NCBI RefSeq assembly: GCF_000157895.3
Contig: NC_022663.1
Location: 2,542,001 to 2,606,000, forward strand
Direction: 5' to 3'
From: Mycobacterium kansasii ATCC 12478
Lineage (GTDB): Bacteria; Actinomycetota; Actinomycetes; Mycobacteriales; Mycobacteriaceae
DNA: 64,000 nucleotides
The translations under genes were made by a program, and so were the position numbers. The notes under the pieces were generated by a model, which was not told the DNA's origin, did no database searches, and was given only the letters and a program-made list of their open reading frames with translations. Each line of letters starts with the position of its first letter. The first letter of the stretch is position 1. This document shows positions 1 through 9,319 of this stretch, piece after piece.

Positions 1-290
1 GCCTGCGGCCAGTGACGCCGGTCTTGCTTTTCTCGAGCGACGTACAGTTTCGTTGGCGCGATACCCATCCCGATAGGGGATTTGTACCTTTGTTGAACAG
101 GCCGTAGTGCTCATGAGTGCGCAGATCGATCGTTGGGCTTCAGCGGTGCCTGCGGTGCGACCGTCGGTCATCCGGGTAGGATCGAAAATTCCAGGGCTCC
201 AAGGTATTTGACGTCGTTCTACGGGTGGCGAAGAGACGTCCGGTCAGGTAGATCGCCGGCCCAGCCGGCCTGGGGTCGACGTTCACCCGG
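1..290. other. Intergenic left edge, no gene recognised
   Basis: No convincing reading frame is visible on either strand before the stop codon of the LysR gene. The only structure noticed is a small inverted repeat at 67-81 (ATCCC, five bases, GGGAT), too short to assign a role. The upstream neighbour lies outside the window. Confidence 0.5.
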
Positions 291-1196
291 CTAGAACTTC
301 GTCGGCCCGGGTGCCAGCTCGCTGTAGCGGCGGGCCGTGTCCATCAGCGCGGCGGCGCCGGCGCTCAGGTGGCTGCGTCGGCTGACGGCTGCCACGTAAA
401 GGCAGGTCTCGGGAACGATGCGCTGCACTCGCGCGCCGGCGCGCTGCGCCACCCGCGTCCACGACGACGGCATGACAGCCCGGCCGATTCCATTGAGCAC
501 CATCGGCAGGATCGAGGTGCGGTGGGCAACCTCGGCGACGATGCTGGCCGTAATGCCCTCGGCCAGAACGTCGTCGACAAGCGCGCGCATCAACGAGCCG
601 CGCTGAGACACGATCAGCCGAAACCCGGCCAAGTCTTCGCGCCGCATTGTCGGGCCCGTCGGCCCGTCGTCATCGGATCGCGAAATCAGTACCAGCGCTT
701 GGTTTTCCAGTGCAACGACGTCGAGGTCGGCAGCACGGGTGGGTTCGGCAGATCCCAGCACCCCGATCTCGCTTGCGCCGCTGCGCACGCTGTCCAGAAT
801 CTCTTGCGGAGTGAACCCGCCCGCCACGTTGACGGTCACACCGGGATGGTCGCCGGTGAACGCGGTCAAGATCGTCGTCAGCGGTTCCATGCCCGGCGAG
901 GGCATGGTGATCAGGTCGACCCGCCCGCCGCGTAGCCCTTTCAGCTCCCGCATGACCGCGGTTGCCTCGTCGATATCGCGCAGTACCACCCGGGCCGGAC
1001 CCACCAACGCCTTGCCGGCGTCGGCCAGCACCACCCCGCGACCGACGCGGTGAAACAGCGGCATCCCCAGTTCACGTTCGAACCCGGCGATGGCCTGCGA
1101 CAACGACGGCTGAGCAATCATCAGCTGTTCGGCCGCCTTGCCAAAGCCGCCGTAGTCGACGACCGCCAAGAAGAACTTGAGCTGTCTGACATCCAT
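291..1196 (-). CDS. LysR-family transcriptional regulator
   Basis: The 301-residue protein has LysR-family length and layout. Residues 1-60 form a winged helix-turn-helix (MDVRQLKFFLAVVDYGGFGK opening, then AAEQLMIAQPSLSQAI), and about 90-290 form the periplasmic-binding-protein-like effector domain. It is transcribed away from the tartrate dehydrogenase gene, with 143 bp between the two starts. That gap holds a 15-bp inverted repeat of the LysR T-N11-A type at 1231-1245. Family knowledge makes it likely that it controls both itself and the divergent tartrate/dicarboxylate genes in response to a pathway metabolite. The inducer is inferred only from the neighbours. Confidence 0.9.
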   Translation of the reverse strand: MDVRQLKFFLAVVDYGGFGKAAEQLMIAQPSLSQAIAGFERELGMPLFHRVGRGVVLADAGKALVGPARVVLRDIDEATAVMRELKGLRGGRVDLITMPSPGMEPLTTILTAFTGDHPGVTVNVAGGFTPQEILDSVRSGASEIGVLGSAEPTRAADLDVVALENQALVLISRSDDDGPTGPTMRREDLAGFRLIVSQRGSLMRALVDDVLAEGITASIVAEVAHRTSILPMVLNGIGRAVMPSSWTRVAQRAGARVQRIVPETCLYVAAVSRRSHLSAGAAALMDTARRYSELAPGPTKF

Positions 1197-1214
1197 GGCT
1201 ATTCCTCTGATCAG

Positions 1215-1245
1215 CTTCGATAGGCCTTCGATAGGCGCAGCCTAT
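1215..1245. promoter_or_regulatory. Putative LysR operator in divergent promoter
   Basis: An 11-bp sequence CTTCGATAGGC occurs twice in perfect tandem (1215-1225 and 1226-1236). The second copy runs into a perfect inverted repeat ATAGGC-GCA-GCCTAT at 1231-1245, which contains the LysR-type T-N11-A core (1232-1244). It sits 19-49 bp from the LysR start and about 95 bp from the dehydrogenase start. Assignment to the adjacent regulator is inference. Confidence 0.6.
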
Positions 1246-1339
1246 ACCGCGGATCGCATCTTGGTCTTGGACGCCGGCCCAGGTGCGCCCCGCTAATGGA
1301 CTGTGCAGGAACCACAGAGTCAGCGAACGGAGGCTTCCC

Positions 1340-2440
1340 ATGACAGGGCCGACACGGCAGGTTTTCAAGATCGCCGCAATTCCCGGTGACGGCGTAGGCC
1401 AGGAAGTTGTCGCCGCGGGGCGGCGGGTCCTGGACACAGTGGCGGCCCAGTCGGGGCGGTTCGCGTTCCAGTGGACCGAGTTCCCTTGGGGCTGCGAGCA
1501 TTACGAGTGGACCGGGCGGATGATGGCCGCCGACGGGCTGGAAGCCCTGCAGGCGTTCGACGCCATCTACTTCGGCGCCGTCGGCTGGCCCAGCGTGCCC
1601 GACCACATCAGCCTGTGGGGACTGCGGCTGAACATCACCCAGAATTTCGACCAGTGGGCCAACGTCCGGCCGGTCAAGTTCCTGCCCGGCGTGCTCTCAC
1701 CGCTGCGTAACGCCGACGACCACGAGCTGGACTGGGTGGTCGTCCGGGAAAACAGCGAAGGCGAGTATGCGGGACTGGGTGGGCGCAATCTCAGCGGTCG
1801 TGGGCCAGGCAACGAGGTGGCCTTGCAAACCGCCTTGTTCACCGACAAGGGCTGCGAGCGCATCATCCGGTTCGCGTTCGACCTGGCCCGCACCCGGCGC
1901 GTGAAAAAGGTCTCCAGCGTCACCAAGTCCAACGCCCAGCAGTACGGAATGGTGTTGTGGGACGAGGTCTTTGCCCGGGTCGCCCAGGACTATCCCGACG
2001 TGGCGCACGAGAGCGTGCTGGTGGACGCGATGAGCGCCAAGTTCGTTCTGCACCCCGAAGACCTGTCGGTGGTCGTGGCGTCCAACCTCAACGCCGACAT
2101 CCTGTCGGATCTGGGCTCGGCGCTGGCCGGCAGCCTGGGCGTGGCCGCCAGCGCCAACCTCAACCCCGAACGGCGCTTTCCCAGCATGTTCGAACCCGTC
2201 CACGGTTCGGCACCCGACATCGCCGGGCGCGGGATCAGCAATCCCATCGGCGCGATCGCCAGCGCCGCGCTGATGCTCGATCACTTCGGGCTGCACCACG
2301 CGGCTCGGCGCGTCGAAGCAGCGATCGAAATCGCCACCGGCAGCGGCATATTGACCCGCGACATCGGCGGCACGGCCACCACCGACGAGATGACCGACGC
2401 GGTGATCGCGGCACTGACTTCTCTCCGCAGCGCGGCCTGA
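1340..2440 (+). CDS. Tartrate/D-malate dehydrogenase (IPMDH/IDH superfamily)
   Basis: This is a 366-residue NAD-dependent beta-decarboxylating dehydrogenase. The N-terminal IPGDGVGQEV, the RENSEGEYAG segment near residue 137 and the metal/NAD loop NLNADILSDLGSALAG near residue 250 mark the isopropylmalate/isocitrate/tartrate dehydrogenase family. The FEPVHGSAPDIAG segment follows. Start ATG 1340 is preferred over an in-frame ATG at 1283 because GGAGG lies 6-9 bp before it. The neighbours (dicarboxylate symporter, glycerate kinase remnant) favour tartrate or D-malate over isopropylmalate. Tartrate dehydrogenases of this family can oxidise tartrate to oxaloglycolate or decarboxylate meso-tartrate to glycerate. 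The exact substrate cannot be read from sequence. Confidence 0.85.
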   Translation: MTGPTRQVFKIAAIPGDGVGQEVVAAGRRVLDTVAAQSGRFAFQWTEFPWGCEHYEWTGRMMAADGLEALQAFDAIYFGAVGWPSVPDHISLWGLRLNITQNFDQWANVRPVKFLPGVLSPLRNADDHELDWVVVRENSEGEYAGLGGRNLSGRGPGNEVALQTALFTDKGCERIIRFAFDLARTRRVKKVSSVTKSNAQQYGMVLWDEVFARVAQDYPDVAHESVLVDAMSAKFVLHPEDLSVVVASNLNADILSDLGSALAGSLGVAASANLNPERRFPSMFEPVHGSAPDIAGRGISNPIGAIASAALMLDHFGLHHAARRVEAAIEIATGSGILTRDIGGTATTDEMTDAVIAALTSLRSAA

Positions 2441-2473
2441 CCCGCACCGCCGATGGACACGGGAAGTCATGTC

Positions 2474-3823
2474 ATGCCCGCACCCGGGAACACGCGGTGG
2501 TACCGGCAGCTGTATTTCTGGGTGCTGGTCGCCATCGCGGCGGGCATCGTGGTGGGCTGGCTGGCGCCGGTCACCGGGGTGGCGATGGAGCCGCTCGGCG
2601 CCACGTTCGTCACCGCGATGAAGATGCTGATCGGGCCCATCGTGTTTCTGACCATCGTCGGGGGCATCGCCGGCGTCGCGGACCTGCGGAAGGTCGGCTT
2701 GACCGGCGTGAAGGCGCTGGCCTATTTCCAGGCCGGAACCATCGTCGCGATGGTCACCGGGCTGCTGGCGATCAACGTGTGCCGTCTCGGCGAGGGCGTC
2801 AACGCCGACCCGGGCAAGACTCCCGCCGTCGACTCGGTGCCGAAGCCGGTCACCGGAGGCAATCACGTGTGGGAGTTGCTGACCCACCTCGTTCCCGGCA
2901 GCGTGGTAGGCCCGTTCGTCGACGGCAACGTGCTGCAGATCATTTTTCTCGCAGTGCTTTTCGGGGTGGCGCTCAACGCGGTGGGCCAGGTCGGCGGACC
3001 GGTGCTCGACGCGGTCAACCGGCTGACCGCGGTGGTCTTCAAAGTGTTGTCCTACCTCATGAAGCTGGCACCGGTTGGGGCATTCGGCGCGATGGCGTTT
3101 GCGGCCGGCGGGTACGGCGTCCACGCGCTCACCAGTCTGGCCGGCCTGATCCTGCTGTTCTACGTCACGTCGGCGCTGTTCGTGGTGGTGGTGCTCGGTT
3201 CGGTGATGGCGTATTTGCGGCTCAACATCTTTCACCTGCTGGGCTACCTGCGGGCGGAGTTGCTGCTGGTCCTGGGTACCTCCAGCGCCGAGCCCGCGCT
3301 GCCGGGGTTGATGCGCAAGCTCGAACAGGCCGGGGTCAGCGCGGCCACCGTGCGGCTGATCGTGCCGACCGGTTACGCGTTCAACCTCGACGGCGCGGCG
3401 ATCTATCTGTCCCTGGCCGCGGTCTACGTCGCCCAGGCGACCAACACCCGCCTCAGCGTCGGCGCGCAAATCGGGTTGCTGGCAGTCATGTTGCTGACGT
3501 CCAAGGGCGCGGCCGGCACGGCCGGGGGCGGGTTCATCGCGCTGACCGCGACGCTGAGCACCGTCGGTCACATTCCGGCCGCCGGGATCATGCTGATCTT
3601 CGGGATCGACAAGTTCATGGCCGAATGCCGAGCCCTGGTCAACTTCATCGGTAACGCGGTGGCCACCCTGTTCGTGGCCCGGTGGAACGGCGAACTCGAC
3701 CTGGATCGCGCCCGAAAGGTGCTTGCCGGCAAGCGCATTCGTCTACCGGAGCTGGGTGCTGAGGCCGCCACACCGGCACTGGTCGCAACCGGAGCGCAGC
3801 ATGCGGGCACTCATCGCACCTGA
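2474..3823 (+). CDS. Dicarboxylate/amino acid:cation symporter (DAACS, DctA/GltP-like)
   Basis: This inner-membrane secondary transporter has about eight helices and two re-entrant hairpins. Family hallmarks are the serine-containing hairpin GTSSAEPALPGLMRKLE, the substrate/Na+-binding GYAFNLDGAAIYLSLA and the second hairpin SKGAAGTAGGGF. It lies 33 bp after the dehydrogenase and ends 22 bp inside the downstream glycerate kinase frame, so the three look like one operon for uptake and use of a C4 acid such as tartrate or malate. An in-frame ATG at 2453 would add seven residues. ATG 2474 has GGGAAG a few bases upstream. Length (449 residues) is normal for the family. Confidence 0.88.
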   Translation: MPAPGNTRWYRQLYFWVLVAIAAGIVVGWLAPVTGVAMEPLGATFVTAMKMLIGPIVFLTIVGGIAGVADLRKVGLTGVKALAYFQAGTIVAMVTGLLAINVCRLGEGVNADPGKTPAVDSVPKPVTGGNHVWELLTHLVPGSVVGPFVDGNVLQIIFLAVLFGVALNAVGQVGGPVLDAVNRLTAVVFKVLSYLMKLAPVGAFGAMAFAAGGYGVHALTSLAGLILLFYVTSALFVVVVLGSVMAYLRLNIFHLLGYLRAELLLVLGTSSAEPALPGLMRKLEQAGVSAATVRLIVPTGYAFNLDGAAIYLSLAAVYVAQATNTRLSVGAQIGLLAVMLLTSKGAAGTAGGGFIALTATLSTVGHIPAAGIMLIFGIDKFMAECRALVNFIGNAVATLFVARWNGELDLDRARKVLAGKRIRLPELGAEAATPALVATGAQHAGTHRT

Positions 3824-4535
3824 CAAGTTCAAGGGCAGCCTGTCGGCCACCGAGGTCGCCGACAACCTCGCCCACGGCCTGGCCGCAACCGGCGTGCATA
3901 CCGTGACCCTGCCGTTGGCCGATGGCGGCGACGGCAGCGTCGCCGCCGCAGTGGCCGCCGGAATGCGGCCACACCCGTGGCCCGTCGCCGACGCGCTGGG
4001 TAGGCCGCACACCGCCACGATCGCTGTCGACGCCGAAACCGCCGTCGTGGAAGTGGCCAACACCTGCGGATTAGCCACGCTGCCGCGCGATGTACTGGCC
4101 CCGATGACCGCCTCGAGCTACGGATTTGGCGAAGCGATCCGGCACGCCGTGGGCCTGGGTGTGCGCCGCATTGTCCTCGCGCTCGGCGGCAGCGCCAGCA
4201 CCGACGGAGGCGCCGGTTTGCTCGCCGCGCTGGGCTACACCTTCCACGACAGCGGTGGCCAACCGATCACACCGGAGGCCCACGCGCTCAACCGAATCCG
4301 TCGGGTGGACGTCTCCGGCGCCGTCGACCTCAGCAGGACCTGCCGTCGTCGCCCGGCGCGCCGCCCCCAAGCCGGTCATCGCGGTGGCTGCCAGAGCCGA
4401 AATGCCCTCCAGATCAGGACTTTTCACCGACATCGTGACCGTCGCTGAGCGGACCGCCGCCGACACCAGACACGACCCGGTGCTCATCGCCGAAGTGCTC
4501 TACCACATCGGCGTCGACATCGGAGATCACCTCAG
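3801..4535 (+). pseudogene. Glycerate kinase (GckA/GarK type), internally deleted and frameshifted
   Basis: The frame opens with the family start MRALIAPDKFKGSLSATEVA and continues through the LGGSASTDGGAGLLAALG motif near residue 128. Family members run to about 360-380 residues. Here the matching frame fails after about residue 175 (VDVSGAVDLS, near 4335) and reads into Arg-rich sequence to a stop at 4448. From about 4345 to 4535 another frame holds what looks like the C-terminal part (KPVIAVAARAEM, then FTDIVTVAE and a short helical tail). Roughly 100 central residues are missing between them. The simplest reading is a deletion that also shifted the frame. It overlaps the symporter gene, and its lost product would have phosphorylated glycerate made by the upstream dehydrogenase. 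Confidence 0.7.
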
Positions 4536-5929
4536 GTGCCGGGCGGTGAAGCGGCGAGCAGTTCTTGCAACTCGACAGTGAAGTCGTCGGCGAGGACCGC
4601 CAGATCGGGCAATAGCTGCGGGCAGGAGATGATGCCGAAATCGAGCTTGCCGTTGAGCGAGATCACGGTGATGTTGAGCCCGCAGCCGTGAAAGATGGGT
4701 CCAAGCGGATAGATCGCGGTCAGCCTTGCGCCCAGGAAATACAACGTGACCTGAGGACCGGCGACATTGGAGACGATCACGTTGTGCACCGGTGTATGCG
4801 TCAGCGGGGTCTTGGCGAAAAGCCGCATCGCGGTACCGAACAGTGTCGAGTCGGCGAACTGCGCCCAGTCCTGCAGCAGGGTGGCTCCGATCGCCGAACT
4901 ATGGTCCTTGGCACGCGAATTCGCCTGCGCGATGGCCTGTAACCGTCTGCCCGGATCGGAGATATGGGTCTCCAACCGCGAGAACATCCCCGAGACCTGG
5001 TTATGACCGGGCCGACCGGAGGTGTCGCGCACCGACACCGGAACCATCGCCACCAGCGGTTTGGCCGGCAGTTCGCCGCGGTCGGACAACCAGCGCCGTA
5101 GCACCCCCGCGCACAGCGCCATGACCACGTCGTTGACCTTGACGCCAAACCGGTCTTTGACCTTCTTGATGTCGGAGAGCTCCAGTTGTGTGTAAGCGAT
5201 GTTGCGCTGGGCGGTTACGGCGGCATTGAACGCCGTCGGCGGCGCGGCGAACGGGCGCGCCATGCTTCGCCCGCAGCGTGCCCGGCGAGCCGTCTCGACG
5301 AGCGACGCACCCGTCAGCGACAACACGTTGACAAGCCGCCACGATCGGGCGGCAAAGCCCACCAGCCCACTCGCGGCAATCTGCAGCCAATGGGCACCGC
5401 CGGCGCCGGCCACCGCATCTGGTGGAGGCGCGTCCGGTTCGGTGCTGCACAGCTGTGCCAGCAGGTCGGCGCCCATGACACCGTCCACCGCGGCGTGATG
5501 CACCTTCGTCAGCACCGCCACTCGGCCACCGGCGGATGCGGGCGTGCCGGCGAGGCCCTCAATCACCCACATCTCCCACAGCGGGTGATCGCGGTCCAAC
5601 GGCACCGCGGCGATTTGCGCGCAGACCTCGGCCACCTCCGCCCGCCCGCCCGGGGTTGGCACGCCGACGCACCGCAGATGGCGGCCCAGATCAAAAGCGT
5701 TGTCGTCCACCCATACCGGGTGATCCAGATTCAACCGGCTGTCCGCCAGCTTCTCGCGGAATTGCGGCATCGCCTTGATCCGCATCCCCAACGCGTCGCG
5801 CAGCCGGTCAAACGTGTAACCGCCCGGCATTGTCGATGTGTCCAGTTCCAGCAGAGAACACACATGCAACGGCTGCGTGACGGTTTCCAGGTACAGGAAA
5901 CTGGCGTCCAGCCCGCTCAGTCTTTCCAC
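4532..5929 (-). CDS. WS/DGAT-family acyltransferase (triacylglycerol/wax ester synthase)
   Basis: The 465-residue product has the family opening ERLSGLDASFLYLET and the acyltransferase active-site motif HHAAVDG (HHxxxDG) near residue 145. The C-terminal half carries the typical conserved blocks (NDVVMALCAGVLRRWL, ISCPQLLPD). These enzymes esterify acyl-CoA to diacylglycerol or fatty alcohol at the membrane and lipid-droplet surface. GTG 5929 is chosen because AGGGGAG lies just upstream and it gives the standard N-terminus. The longer frame back to 6199 is Arg/Gly-rich and repetitive. In H37Rv a homologue (Rv3480c) lies beside the patatin gene. Here it sits about 8 kb away, so local rearrangement is likely. 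Confidence 0.9.
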   Translation of the reverse strand: MERLSGLDASFLYLETVTQPLHVCSLLELDTSTMPGGYTFDRLRDALGMRIKAMPQFREKLADSRLNLDHPVWVDDNAFDLGRHLRCVGVPTPGGRAEVAEVCAQIAAVPLDRDHPLWEMWVIEGLAGTPASAGGRVAVLTKVHHAAVDGVMGADLLAQLCSTEPDAPPPDAVAGAGGAHWLQIAASGLVGFAARSWRLVNVLSLTGASLVETARRARCGRSMARPFAAPPTAFNAAVTAQRNIAYTQLELSDIKKVKDRFGVKVNDVVMALCAGVLRRWLSDRGELPAKPLVAMVPVSVRDTSGRPGHNQVSGMFSRLETHISDPGRRLQAIAQANSRAKDHSSAIGATLLQDWAQFADSTLFGTAMRLFAKTPLTHTPVHNVIVSNVAGPQVTLYFLGARLTAIYPLGPIFHGCGLNITVISLNGKLDFGIISCPQLLPDLAVLADDFTVELQELLAASPPGT

Positions 5930-5960
5930 AATGGTCTCCCCTGACTCGCTGCGGGTATCA

Positions 5961-6008
5961 GCTATCCGCCGCCCGATCCGCCACCCGATTCGCCACCCGA
6001 TCCGCAGC
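5961..6008. repeat. Degenerate 12-bp tandem repeat in WS/DGAT leader
   Basis: Four consecutive 12-mers related to CCGATCCGCCAC lie at 5961-6008, 32-79 bp upstream of the acyltransferase GTG start. They are in the divergent promoter region shared with the amidase gene. The outer copies carry two or three changes. No function is evident. Confidence 0.6.
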
Positions 6009-6198
6009 CGGCTACCGATTCCGGGCACACTGCATCCGCCGGGGTTACCCGTTCTGGCAGCGCGTAAACCTGACGCCCCGAAATGCGGTGACGCCTCGGC
6101 GGACCGTCGGCACCGCGTCGGTGCGATTCCTGGCTTGCGGTGGGCCCTGCGCTTCGAGCCGGACGGCGCGGCAGCGGCCCGACTCGTAGGATCGGTCA

Positions 6199-7695
6199 AT
6201 GCAGCTTGACGAGTACCTATCCCTGGATGCGACGGCTCTGGCCGAGCTCGTCGAACGCAAACAGGTCACCCCGGCCGAACTTCTCGCCCTGGCGCGCCAA
6301 CGTGCAGATGCGGTCAATCCGCGGTTGAACGCGATCGTTCGTCGCCTCGACGAGGTCGCCGACCGGCAAGCCGCCGACCCGCGGTTGCAGGGCAGATTCG
6401 CCGGTGTGCCGTTTCTGATCAAGGACCTCGACCAGGAATACCAGGGCTTTCCCACCTCGTCCGGATCCCGGTCGCTGGCCAACGACGTGGCCGACCGGCA
6501 CGCCTTGATCACCCAGCGGTTCCTGGACGCCGGCCTGGTGATCTTCGGCAAGACCAACACCCCGGAGTTCGGGGCCAAGGGCGTGACCGAGCCCGAGTAC
6601 TGGGGTCCGGCCCGCAACCCGTGGAACCTGCAGCGCACCCCGGGCGGCTCGTCGGGCGGATCGGGAGCTGCGGTCGCCGCCGGGATCGTGCCGGCAGCCG
6701 GGGCCAACGACGGCGGCGGGTCGATCCGCATCCCCGCCGCCTGCAACGGGCTCGTCGGCCTCAAACCCAGCCGCGGGCTGTCCCCCTACGGCCCGCAGAC
6801 CGGCGAACCGATGTTCGGCATGGCGGTCCAGGGTGTCGTGTCCCGCACCGTGCGCGACAGCGCCGGGCTCTACGACGCGATCGTCGGACCCAATCCCCGT
6901 GCCGGCTACCAGGTTCGGCTCCCCGACGCCCCGTTCACCGAACACATCAAGAATCGTCCGGGCGTCCTCGCGATCGGCTACTCGACGTCGTCGGCAATCA
7001 ACCCACGCCCCCACCGGGAGGCCGTCGCCGCGGTCGACGGCGCGGCAAAGCTGCTACAGGACCTCGGTCACCGGGTGGAGGAGGTCAAGCCGCCCTACGA
7101 CGACGCCGCCCTGGCGCGTGATTTTCTGACCATCTGGTTCGCTCAGCTCTACCGCCACGTCGCAGACATCAAAGCGCGAATCGGCGCCCGCGACAGTGAC
7201 TTCGAGGCCGACACGCTGGGCATGTGTGAGCTCGCGCGATCCGCCGGTGTGCTGGCGCCGATGCAGGCCCTGGAGAACATCAACAACTACATCCAATCCC
7301 TGACGACGTTCCACGAGAGCTACGACTACTTCCTGACCCCGACCCTGGCCACGCCACCCCTTACGGTCGGCGCCACGGCGACGTCACCCCGCCTGCAGAC
7401 GGTGGCCCGGGTGCTGAGCAAGCTGCATGCTGGGAAAGTGTTGGCGCTCAGCGGGATTCTGGATCAGCTGATTCAGGACAGCCTGGGCTGGGTGCCTTAC
7501 ACGCAACTGGCCAATCTGACCGGGCGGCCCGCCATCAGTGTGCCGTTGCATTGGACTGACGAGGGGCTGCCTCTGGGGGTGCAGTTCGTCGGACGGCTCG
7601 GCGCCGACGGTGACCTGTTGCAGCTGGCCGCGCAACTCGAAGAAGCCCGCCCCTGGGCACAGCGGCATCCGGCGACCGCGGTGGCAGCGAGTTAG
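6199..7695 (+). CDS. Amidase signature family hydrolase
   Basis: The 498-residue cytosolic amidase has the amidase-signature Ser-cisSer-Lys triad. Lys75 lies in VPFLIKDLDQ, Ser151 in RTPGGSSGGSGAA and the nucleophile Ser175 in DGGGSIRIPAA. The usual NG(L/P)VGLKPSRG block follows. It would hydrolyse an amide (R-CO-NH2 to acid plus ammonia). The substrate cannot be predicted from this promiscuous family. The gene diverges from the WS/DGAT gene, and the next gene downstream is on the opposite strand, so it is probably monocistronic. Mycobacteria carry several paralogues (AmiA2, AmiB2, AmiC, AmiD), and I do not assign it to one. Confidence 0.88.
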   Translation: MQLDEYLSLDATALAELVERKQVTPAELLALARQRADAVNPRLNAIVRRLDEVADRQAADPRLQGRFAGVPFLIKDLDQEYQGFPTSSGSRSLANDVADRHALITQRFLDAGLVIFGKTNTPEFGAKGVTEPEYWGPARNPWNLQRTPGGSSGGSGAAVAAGIVPAAGANDGGGSIRIPAACNGLVGLKPSRGLSPYGPQTGEPMFGMAVQGVVSRTVRDSAGLYDAIVGPNPRAGYQVRLPDAPFTEHIKNRPGVLAIGYSTSSAINPRPHREAVAAVDGAAKLLQDLGHRVEEVKPPYDDAALARDFLTIWFAQLYRHVADIKARIGARDSDFEADTLGMCELARSAGVLAPMQALENINNYIQSLTTFHESYDYFLTPTLATPPLTVGATATSPRLQTVARVLSKLHAGKVLALSGILDQLIQDSLGWVPYTQLANLTGRPAISVPLHWTDEGLPLGVQFVGRLGADGDLLQLAAQLEEARPWAQRHPATAVAAS

Positions 7696-7703
7696 GTTCC
7701 CGC

Positions 7704-9173
7704 TCAAGGCCATTCGTGCACCGGAGCGCCGGTGTGCGCGTTCTCGGCATAGCGCCGGGTCATCTCGTGCAGCGCCGTGATGCGCGGCATCCCGCGGTCC
7801 TCGAGGCGGCGCACCACCCCGATCTGCCAGGCCGCTCCGGTCTGCCCGGTGCGCACCCGCGCCGCCACGACACCGAGGTAGCGGTCGCGGTCGGTCGGAT
7901 CGACTCCCCAGGCATCCAACCCGGCAGCGGCGGCCGGTAGCAGCCACTCACCGACGAGCCGCTCGACCGGCTGCTCGGCCCCCTGCCAATGTAGCCGCGC
8001 GGCCAGCCCGTCGCGGGCGCCGCGATGCAGATTCTGCTCGGCCGCCGCAAACGGCAGCTGCCGCCACGGCGCGGCGTCGCTGTCGGCGATCGACCGGACC
8101 AGCCCGTAATAGAAGGCGGCGTTGGCGACCATGTCGACGGCGGTCGGACCGCTTGGCAGCACCCGGTTTTCGATGCGCAATTGCGGGTGCCCGGCCTGGA
8201 CGTCGTAAACCGGTCGGTTCCAGCGCCACACCGTGCCGTTGTGCAGCCGAAGCTCGCGCAGGGTAGGCGCGTCACCGGCCTGCAGGGCGGCATCGGGGTC
8301 CTGGGCCTCCAGCATCGGAAACAGCGGCGGAAACAACCGGACGAGGTCGTCGAAAAGCTCGACGGGCCCGTCGACCCAGCGGTCCCCCAGCCGCACCCGT
8401 GCGGGCGCACCGGCGCGCACCTCGTTGCGGCGGCGGGTGTCGAGCAGCTGTTCGAGCAGGGTGATGCGGGTCTCCTGCCATGCCTGGCGGCCCAGCAGAT
8501 ACGGCGAGTTAGCCGCCACCGCCACCTGCGCCCCGGCAATGGCCTGGGCCGCGTTGTAGTAGGCGGCGAACCGCTCCGGCGCCACCCGCAGGTGCAGTTG
8601 CAGGCTGGTGGTGGCCGCATCGGGTGCCACCGAATCGGTGGTGAACTCCACGGGCTCGCAGCCGTCGACGATGCGCACCAGGAATGGCCGCTGCCGAGCG
8701 GCGGACATCCGGCTGGTCAGCAGTTCGTAGCGCGGGTTGTGCGAGATGCGCTCGACAGTGAGCTGCTCGGCGCTCAACGTCGGCAACATGCCGACCGCGA
8801 GCAGCCGGGTGCCCAGCCGCTCGATGCGTGCCCGGCACCCGTCGAGGACCTCGGCGAGGTCGCGTTCGCTGTCGCGCAGCACGCTGCCGTGCAGCCGGCG
8901 GGGCGCCAGGTTCAGCTCGACGTTGAACTGGCCCAGCTCATGCTGCATGTCGGTGCGGCCAAGGTGGGCCAGGACCGCATCGTTGACCAGCCGCGGCCGG
9001 CCCAACGGGTCCACCAGATCAAGCTCCACCTCCATGCCGATGGAGTCCTGGTGGCCGGTGAACCAGCCGTCGTCGACCATGCGGCGCAGTGCGGCAACGC
9101 ATCGCTGCAGCCGGTGGCGCACTTCGTGCTCGTGGCCGACCACCAGGCGGGAGGCATCGACGCGGTCACCCAC
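7704..9173 (-). CDS. Glutamate-cysteine ligase-like (GCS2 family) carboxylate-amine ligase
   Basis: The 489-residue product matches the gamma-glutamylcysteine synthetase-like fold. It has GMEVELDLVDPLGRP near the N-terminus, HELGQFNVELNLAPRRL, a TTSLQLHLRV segment, NSPYLLGRQAW and a RIENRVLPSGPTAVDM block, all positions where such ligases bind ATP-Mg and glutamate. The family forms a gamma-glutamyl or related amide bond using ATP. Mycobacteria already have EgtA and GshA-like enzymes for other roles, so the amine substrate here is unknown. GTG 9173 is preferred because GCGAGGAG lies 8 bp upstream. The frame before it is Ser/Arg-rich. Confidence 0.8.
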   Translation of the reverse strand: MGDRVDASRLVVGHEHEVRHRLQRCVAALRRMVDDGWFTGHQDSIGMEVELDLVDPLGRPRLVNDAVLAHLGRTDMQHELGQFNVELNLAPRRLHGSVLRDSERDLAEVLDGCRARIERLGTRLLAVGMLPTLSAEQLTVERISHNPRYELLTSRMSAARQRPFLVRIVDGCEPVEFTTDSVAPDAATTSLQLHLRVAPERFAAYYNAAQAIAGAQVAVAANSPYLLGRQAWQETRITLLEQLLDTRRRNEVRAGAPARVRLGDRWVDGPVELFDDLVRLFPPLFPMLEAQDPDAALQAGDAPTLRELRLHNGTVWRWNRPVYDVQAGHPQLRIENRVLPSGPTAVDMVANAAFYYGLVRSIADSDAAPWRQLPFAAAEQNLHRGARDGLAARLHWQGAEQPVERLVGEWLLPAAAAGLDAWGVDPTDRDRYLGVVAARVRTGQTGAAWQIGVVRRLEDRGMPRITALHEMTRRYAENAHTGAPVHEWP

Positions 9174-9319
9174 GGCACACCTCCTCGCGGCACTGCTCGA
9201 GCCAGACCGCAACTACAGCATGCCTTCTCCGGGCGTGGCGCGCGTGCTGGTCAGCGCCGCCGGCCAATCCTTGGAAAGAGATGGCCTTACGCGGCCATTT
9301 CAGGAGATACAGTGACACG

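Noticed and set aside
1697..3654. Long overlapping frames on both strands across the dehydrogenase and symporter genes
   Set aside because: They are Arg/His/Gln-rich translations typical of off-frame high-GC DNA and contain no domain. The in-frame genes have clear motifs.
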